DNA from: Acestrorhynchus altus
Taxonomy: Eukaryota; Chordata; Actinopteri; Characiformes; Acestrorhynchidae
Assembly (NCBI GenBank): GCA_034509495.1
Contig: CM067517.1
Span: forward strand, 29,563,979-29,627,978
Direction of reading: 5' to 3'
DNA: 64,000 nucleotides
Position numbers and translations under genes: made by a program. Shown one piece after another: positions 51,305 through 64,000 of the stretch (its first letter is position 1; each line of letters begins with the position of its first letter). The notes beneath the pieces were generated by a model, which saw nothing but the letters and a program-made list of their open reading frames with translations, had not been told where the DNA came from and did not search any database.

Positions 51305-51388
51305 CTCTCACACACACACACAAAAGCCTCTATTTCATTCCATTCACAGATGCTTGTTATGCTGTCAAGAGTGTGTGTGTGTGAGCAC

Positions 51389-51432
<44 letters not shown>

Positions 51433-51552
51433 CAGGTGTGTGTGTGCTGACCGCTGTGTCCTGGTATGCTGGCCGCATTGTGCAAGAGTTTAATGATCCT
51501 TTTTATTTAGGAACAAAGTGAGTAACATCACACACACACAAACACACACACT

Positions 51553-51611
<59 letters not shown>

Positions 51612-51920
51612 TTTCAACTTCAGATGTCAGAAATGTCAGAATGTGTGTGTGCAGATTTGAGCTGGGTGCTGGGCTGTATCTGGGCTGGGCTGCAGGAGTG
51701 TTGGTGATTTTGGGAGGCGGAATGCTGTGTGGATCTTTCAGAAGAGCATCACCAAGGAAAAGCACAGGGTGAGGAACATAATCACTTACTCTCATACTCA
51801 ATATGGCCAATGGATCCTCAGAACCAAGAGTGTCAGTGGTTACTCATACTTGATGAATTGATCAGAATCCAGAATCTTGAGAACCAAAAGATGTCCTTTT
51901 AAAGCACTACTAACTCAATT

Positions 51921-51973
<53 letters not shown>

Positions 51974-52064
51974 GGCATACAGCTATAACTACTCTGGTCA
52001 AGGTCAGAAGATCTATAAAGCCGCCCCCACAGTGGAGAGCAGCAGCTCCAAAGCATACGTCTGA
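48744..52064 (+). CDS. cldn15l: Claudin of the claudin-15/10 group (first exon 1a plus shared exons 2-5)
   Basis: A four-transmembrane tight-junction protein that forms paracellular barriers or ion pores. Exons: 1a 48,744-48,963; 2 51,062-51,226; 3 51,436-51,517; 4 51,655-51,768; 5 51,974-52,064. All junctions are GT-AG and keep one frame. Exon 1a gives TM1 and the first extracellular loop with the family signature GLWTTCAANSMGAVQC (W...C...C). Exon 2 starts GYVQACRALM (TM2) and runs into TM3. Exon 3 has VSWYAGRIVQEFNDPFYLGT, exon 4 FELGAGLYLGWAAGVLVILG (TM4), and exon 5 ends KAYV-stop, a PDZ-binding terminus. Total 223 codons plus stop, a normal claudin length. Exons 2-4 resemble claudin-15 most closely; the five-exon layout fits claudin-10 and -15. 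Introns contain CA, CT and GT microsatellites close to the splice sites. The gene is intact, in contrast to its neighbours. Confidence 0.9.
49449..49665 (+). CDS. cldn15l: Alternative claudin first exon 1b (same gene)
   Basis: A complete second claudin first exon lies 485 bp after exon 1a. It has its own ATG (49,449; others at 49,455 and 49,461), TM1 (SMAMETLGFLMCVGGWLL), and the loop signature NLWHACAEASTGIKNC. It ends MLALEG with a GGTAAC donor after 49,665, in the same phase (one base into the glycine codon) as exon 1a, so either can join exon 2. MSMAMETLGF closely resembles the start of claudin-15. No exon 2 lies between 1a and 1b, so they are best read as alternative first exons of one gene and not two genes. 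CLDN10 is known for such alternative first exons. An independent promoter before 1b is inferred. Confidence 0.85.
49840..50070 (+). mobile_element. tRNA-derived SINE in claudin intron 1
   Basis: A tRNA-like head contains GGTTCAAATCC, an almost perfect RNA polymerase III B box, near 49,903-49,915. It is followed by a body with CTGCCCACTGCTCCAGG and TTTGTGTGTGG typical of fish SINEs. No clean poly-A or target duplication was identified. Confidence 0.65.
50405..50810. repeat. Minisatellite with repeated GAATTC, claudin intron 1
   Basis: About 20 imperfect units of roughly 18-22 bp of the form TTTAGGAATTCTGAGTTAGT, alternating with GTCTGTTTTAGG and CAGTAATTAGG variants. Alternation of the AGTTAGTAT and AGTCTGTTT forms gives a two-unit period in places. 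Intron sequence on either side (49,666-49,839, 50,071-50,404, 50,811-51,061) is otherwise unremarkable apart from a GT tract at 51,008-51,057. Confidence 0.85.
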
Positions 52065-52827
52065 AAAGGCTGGAAGAAAAATCCTTGTCAGAACAGACCC
52101 ACAGGAGCCTGAGCTGACGTTTATAAACCCTGCCCCGTTTCGGTACAGGTCATAATGTACCCTCGTCCACCTGGCCTTGATATTTCCCCTTTGAGCGTTC
52201 CCCGACTCCATCTTCAGTCATGTAAACCTCACACACGAGCGAATTAACGAACATAAGTGTTGACTTATGCAGAACTCACCTGGCCGGCTCCGCCCCTGTA
52301 CGCCACACGACATGGTCATGAGTTGTGTTGGACTTAGCTTTCAACAGTCCAGGATCTAAAATCAGATTTGAGTGGTCGCCAGATGTAGTAAACTTCAGTC
52401 TGACTACGGAGCACCTGTACACATCAAACACTGAAACAAGAAAACGCCGCATCCAGGTCACAAATTCAAATGTTGCATTTCAATCCCCACAACTTTCATG
52501 CCACAAATGCAAGATGTAGGACCTTTTGTACAACTGAGAAGAAGTCTTCATAGAACAGTCCTACCAATGACCCACCCTATCTGGGCTGCAGGTATGCATC
52601 CCAACTACACCAGACCCCTGTGTCCCCCCAGTGTCCACTTTTCTGAAAAGCAAAGAATAGCCACCATACTGTAGCTACTTGGACTAACCTCTGGCATGTC
52701 CAGGAGGCAGTCTCTAGTGGACGAGGGGATGTGGAGCCAATATGGAAACGGGGCCTTGTTTCTGAAGTGTGTAATGCTTTTGATTGTATCATATTGAGTC
52801 TGTGTTGGTTGTTACATTCTCAGATGA

Positions 52828-52871
<44 letters not shown>

Positions 52872-52909
52872 TCTGCCCTGTTTTTCTGTGTTGTTTGAAT
52901 GGTAAAGTG

Positions 52910-52915
52910 AATAAA
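52910..52915 (+). terminator. Probable polyadenylation signal of the claudin gene
   Basis: AATAAA occurs about 850 bp after the claudin stop codon, after a GT microsatellite (52,829-52,868), with TGATCTCTTTCTGCTGG downstream as a possible U/GU-rich element. The sequence from 52,065 to here would be 3' untranslated; a 64-codon open frame at 52,325-52,519 in it has no recognisable domain. Confidence 0.45.
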
Positions 52916-52919
52916 TGAT

Positions 52920-53292
52920 CTCTTTCTGCTGGTTCTTCACTGGAACTGTACTGTGGTCACTGTGGTCACTATGGTGTGGTAGGGGTGAAGTGTTGATATT
53001 TTAAATCAGGGACAGGTCTGGACATGCGATAGTTCTTGAGATGGCAGCAGTATGTTGACGAGCGTTGTCACGTGGGAATAGAGCATCGAAGATGATGGTC
53101 AGTGTCAGTGTGGTTGGACAAATTTTGATGTATTTATGAGAATTAAACAGCAGAACAGGTTTTTTTTAAAAAAACCATAATATACAAAACATAAAAACAC
53201 AATAATAAATATAATAATATATAATAATAATAATAATAACAATAATAATATAAAATAATATTTATAATAAATACAACAACAACAACAACAAC

Positions 53293-53347
<55 letters not shown>

Positions 53348-53400
53348 TTTAAATGGGGTTTAGAGCCTATAATGAATATATATGAATATTAATGTTGATA
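52920..53400. repeat. Intergenic between claudin and atg16l1, with (AAT)n
   Basis: 53,195-53,345 is an ATA/AAT trinucleotide-rich tract with ACA interruptions. The remainder carries no feature I recognise. The AT-rich tract ends abruptly 60 bp before the CpG-rich promoter. Confidence 0.8.
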
Positions 53401-53401
53401 T

Positions 53402-53577
53402 CAAAGCCGCTGCCGGTCACGTGGGCGGACGTCACTGTCGTGCGCCGCAACGCGGGGCGGAATGGCGGACCCGGATGTGGAGAGTGCGAGCGCGTCTCGG
53501 AGCGACGCTCAGCTTATCGATCCGATCAGAAGCTGATCAGCGGATCGATCTCAGAGCCGAGGAGGCGGTGACGTCAG
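53402..53577 (+). promoter_or_regulatory. atg16l1: CpG-rich promoter and non-coding exon 1 of atg16l1
   Basis: A sharp CpG-rich island, the only one in the window, lies 3 kb upstream of the atg16l1 start codon. It contains the E-box GTCACGTG (53,416-53,423), a CRE-like GACGTCAC (53,428-53,435) and a perfect palindromic CRE, TGACGTCA (53,569-53,576). A splice donor GTCAG|GTGTGT closes exon 1 at 53,577. The first coding exon begins with an AG acceptor at 56,573, which requires an upstream exon. The transcription start is not determined. Confidence 0.65.
53462..53536 (+). promoter_or_regulatory. Upstream ORF (24 codons) in the atg16l1 leader
   Basis: ATG in a GCGGA-ATGG context opens a frame reading MADPDVESASASRSDAQLID and closing at TGA (53,534-53,536), before the exon-1 donor. 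If the transcript starts upstream of 53,462 it would precede the true start at 56,577 and could dampen translation. Alternatively the start site lies downstream of it and it is never transcribed. Confidence 0.4.
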
Positions 53578-53649
53578 GTGTGTTTATCTCACAGCGCCGA
53601 ACCGAACCGAACTCCCAGCCTGATCAATAATCAATCTTCACCGCCGATC

Positions 53650-55302
53650 GATAATCTACACTGACTACACACACACCGACTACACCCACACACCGACTAC
53701 ATACTGACTACACACACACGCACAGACTACTCACTGTCTACACACACACCGACTACACACACACACGCACAGACTACTCACCGACAACACACACACACAG
53801 ACTACTCACTGACTACACACACGCACAGACTACTACTCACCGACAACACACACACCGACTACACACACACTCACTGACTACACACACACACAGACTACTC
53901 ACTGACTACACACACGCACAGACTGCTCACTGACTACACACACACCGACTACACACACGCACAGACTACTCACTGACTACACACACACACAGACTACTCA
54001 CTGACTACACACACGCACAGACTGCTCACTGACTACACACGCACAGACTGCTCACTGACTACACACGCACAGACTGCTCACTGACTACACACGCACAGAC
54101 TGACTACACTGTTTACACTGATTCTACAGATTGACTACACTGACTACACACACACACAGACTACTCACTGACTACACACACACACAGACTACTCACTGAC
54201 TACACACACGCACAGACTACTCACTGACTACACACACTCAGACTACAACCAACACACTGACTACACACACAGAGACTACAAACTGACTATATACACACAG
54301 AGACTACAAACTGACTATACACACAGAGACTACAAACTGACTATATACACACAGAGACTACAAACTGACTATATACACACACAGACTACACACTGATAAT
54401 ACACACTGACTATACACACACAGATTACACACACTATACACGCACACAGACTGTAACCGACACTGACTATATACACAGACTACACACTGACTACAAAAGA
54501 CACACAGACTACACACTTGACTACAAAAGACACACAGACTACACACTGACTACACACACACACACACACACACACTATACACACACTGAATACACACTGA
54601 CTACAACCGGCACACAGGCTACACACTGACTATACACACACTGACTATGCACACACACACACACACAGACTACACACACACACACACACACACACACACT
54701 GACTATGCACACACAGACTACACACTGACTATGCACACATACACAGACTACACACTGACTATACACACACACTGACTACACACACACAGACTACACACTG
54801 ACTAAACATATAAACACTGACAACACACACACAGATTACAATGACACTGACAACACACACACAGATTACAACCAACACACTGACTGTACACACACAGACT
54901 ACACACTGACTTTACACACACAGATTACACATTGATTATATACACACAGACTACTACCGACACACTGACTATACACACAGACTACAACCGACACTGACTA
55001 CACACACACAGACTACAACCGACACTGACTACACACACACAGACTACACACTGACTATACACACACACAAAGACTATACACTGACTATACACACACAGAT
55101 TACACACTGACTATACACACACACACAGATTACACACTGAATACACATACACAGACTACAACTGACACACTGACTATACATACACTGACTACACACACAG
55201 ACTACACACCGACCATACACACACACAGAGACTACACACTGACTGCAACTGACACACGGACTACACACACTCACTGCAACTGACACAGACTACAAACACA
55301 CA

Positions 55303-55338
<36 letters not shown>

Positions 55339-55400
55339 CTCACTGACTACAACCAACACAGACTACACACACACACACAGGCTACACACTGATTACAACC
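53650..55400. repeat. Minisatellite of GACTACACACTGACTACACA-type units, atg16l1 intron 1
   Basis: About 1.75 kb of imperfect repeats of ACTGACTACACACACAC and CAGACTACTC, mixed with plain CA runs and ACAACCGACAC variants. Unit length fluctuates between about 14 and 40 bp. Minus-strand open frames (Cys-Val-Ser-Val repeats) are repeat artefacts. Confidence 0.95.
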
Positions 55401-55419
55401 GACACCGTGTGTACAACTA

Positions 55420-55720
55420 TCATACAGTCTACAACTGTCACACAATCTAGATCCGTCAATCTAGAACTGTCAGACTGTGTGTAGAACTATCAGACATTCT
55501 AGAACTGTTAGATAATCTAGAACTGTCAGACTGTGTGTAGATCTGTCAGGCAATGTAGAATTATCATGTGTAGAACTTTCAATCTAGAACCAACACCTAA
55601 GATGGTGCAATTGTTTGTTGAACTGACACTGTGTGTACAACTATCAGACAATCTGAATAACAGCTGACAAACTGTCAGCTTGTATGTTGAACATCTATCA
55701 GCGGCTGTCTGACTGTATCT
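55420..55720. repeat. Degenerate minisatellite around TCTAGAACTGTCAGA
   Basis: About a dozen imperfect copies of TCTAGAACTGTCAGACTGTG. The following stretch, 55,721-56,090, is ordinary intron sequence with no feature seen. Confidence 0.75.
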
Positions 55721-56094
55721 AGAACTGTCAGGACCTTGATCGGTTCTGCTGATTGCAGCACATGCCTGTCAGTACTCAGCGAGCCAGAGGGAGACTGAAT
55801 AGCCATATTAAATCTAGAAGACAGAACCGCACAGTACAGTCTCGACTCCCTCAGCAGCTCTGGATTTAACTCCTCCAGCCTTCACGCAGAACCAAAGAGG
55901 GATTGACTCTGACTCTGAAGACCAAATGCTAGATCAAACAAGCTGGTTTGTTGGACTGGATTGACATCATGAGACACCAAACGTTTGAAGTTTTGTACCG
56001 ATTGTTAAATAATCCAGGACAGGCCTTATGGCTCCACCGACTGAACAAAAGGTTGTACTGCTAAAGTGCTATAATTTGAATGGGTGGAGCTAAA

Positions 56095-56440
56095 CTTCTA
56101 TAGGCTGAATGAGGGTAAAGGGCTGTAGGATGAAAGGGTGGGGCTAAACTGCTGTATGATGAAAGGGTGAAGGATGAAAGGATGAAGGGGCTAAACTGCT
56201 GTGGGACGAAAGGGTGGGGCTAAACTGCTGTGGGACGAAAGGGTGGGGCTAAACTGCTGTGGGACGAAAGGGTGGGGCTAAACTGCTGTGGGACGAAGGG
56301 TGGGGCTAAACTGCTGTAGGACAAAAGGGTGGGGCTAAACTGCTGTAGGATGAAAGGGTGGGGCTAAACTGCTGTAGGACGAAAGGGTGGGGCTAAAATG
56401 GTGTAGGACGAAAGGGTGGGGCTGGAATGCTATAGGTGGA
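56095..56440. repeat. 29-bp G-rich minisatellite, atg16l1 intron 1
   Basis: About 11 copies of a unit with GGGTGGGGCTAAACTGCTGT and then GGGACGAAA. The central five copies are nearly identical, a sign of recent homogenisation. Confidence 0.95.
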
Positions 56441-56523
56441 TTAGGTGGAGATATGTAAATGAGTGGGTCCTTGTGATATAGAAACGTATCAGTGTGAAAG
56501 AGGGCTCCTTCTCCTTTGACTAG

Positions 56524-56573
<50 letters not shown>

Positions 56574-56576
56574 GAG

Positions 56577-63585
<7,009 letters not shown>

Positions 63586-63587
63586 TG

Positions 63588-64000
63588 TAGATGTTGGTTG
63601 GATGTAGATGTTGGTGGATGTTGGATGTAGATGTTGGTGGATGTTGGTGGATGTTGGTGGATGTAGATGTTGTTGGATGTAGATGTTGTTGGATGTTGTT
63701 GGATGTGGATGTGGGTGGATGTGGGTGGATGTGGGTGGATGTTGTTGGATGTGGGTGGATGTGGGTGGATGTTGTTGGATGTTGTTGGATGTGGATGTTG
63801 TTGGATGTTGTTGGATGTGGATGTTGTTGGATGTGGATGTTGTTGGATGTGGGTGGATGTTGGATGTGGGTGGATGTTGTTGGATGTGGATGTGGGTGGA
63901 TGTGGGTGGATGTTGTTGGATGTGGATGTTGGTGGATGTGGGTGGATGTGGGTGGATGTTGTTGAATGTTGGTGGATGTGGGTGGATGTTGGTGGTGGAT
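63588..64000. repeat. GGATGTTGTT/GGATGTGGGT minisatellite
   Basis: A tandem array of GGATGTTGTTGGATGTGGGT-like 9-12 bp units runs to the window edge. It is strongly strand-asymmetric (almost no C on the plus strand). The 124-codon open frame within it (WMWVDVVGC repeats) is an artefact. Confidence 0.95.

Noticed and set aside
63591..63965. 124-codon Trp/Val/Asp/Gly/Cys repeat protein and possible G-quadruplex
   Set aside because: The frame is set by the minisatellite unit. GGG runs come at most three in a row with 7-base loops before a long gap, so a four-run quadruplex motif is not convincingly present.

Overview
The window is nuclear DNA of a ray-finned fish. It has vertebrate-type split genes with GT-AG introns, abundant (CA)n/(CT)n/(TA)n microsatellites, long minisatellites, LINE, Ty3/gypsy and Tc1-like remnants, and a tRNA-derived SINE. 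Two non-autonomous Tc1-like elements and a related MITE resemble families I know from otophysan fishes such as characiforms and catfishes. That narrower placement is an inference from memory and is weak.

Layout. 1-3.2 kb is simple-sequence DNA: a (CA)n tract, then about 145 copies of a 17-bp satellite with local higher-order structure. 3.7-43.9 kb is a tandem array of four degraded copies (A-D, all on the minus strand) of a KLHL10-like BTB-BACK-kelch gene. The copies are separated by retroelement debris. Units C (about 19.8-31.1 kb) and D (about 31.1-43.5 kb) share a solo LTR and a Ty3/gypsy element. The corresponding sites are unoccupied in the leaders of A (gypsy) and B (both). C and D therefore form the younger duplication. 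44-48.7 kb is mostly transposon debris and unrecognised sequence, with one strong CTCF-like motif at about 44.64 kb.

The first intact gene is a claudin of the claudin-15/10 type on the plus strand (48.74-52.06 kb). Two complete alternative first exons end in the same splice phase and can join the same four downstream exons. Next comes the 5' two thirds of atg16l1 on the plus strand: a CpG-rich promoter and non-coding exon 1 at about 53.4-53.58 kb, a repeat-filled 3-kb intron, then coding exons from 56,577 to 63,076, after which the gene leaves the window. The ATG5-binding N-terminus is perfect. The coiled-coil exons carry frame-breaking indels, the linker exons are damaged or not found, and the exon for the first WD blade is missing where a duplicated repeat sits.

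Working together. The claudin would be a tight-junction pore or barrier subunit, and Atg16l1 the scaffold that directs LC3 lipidation. Nothing in the sequence ties them functionally. The KLHL10-like copies would have been CUL3 ubiquitin-ligase adaptors but look non-functional as read. The many 1-5 nt indels, also seen in atg16l1, could reflect either real decay or poor polishing of a repetitive assembly. The sequence alone cannot decide between these.
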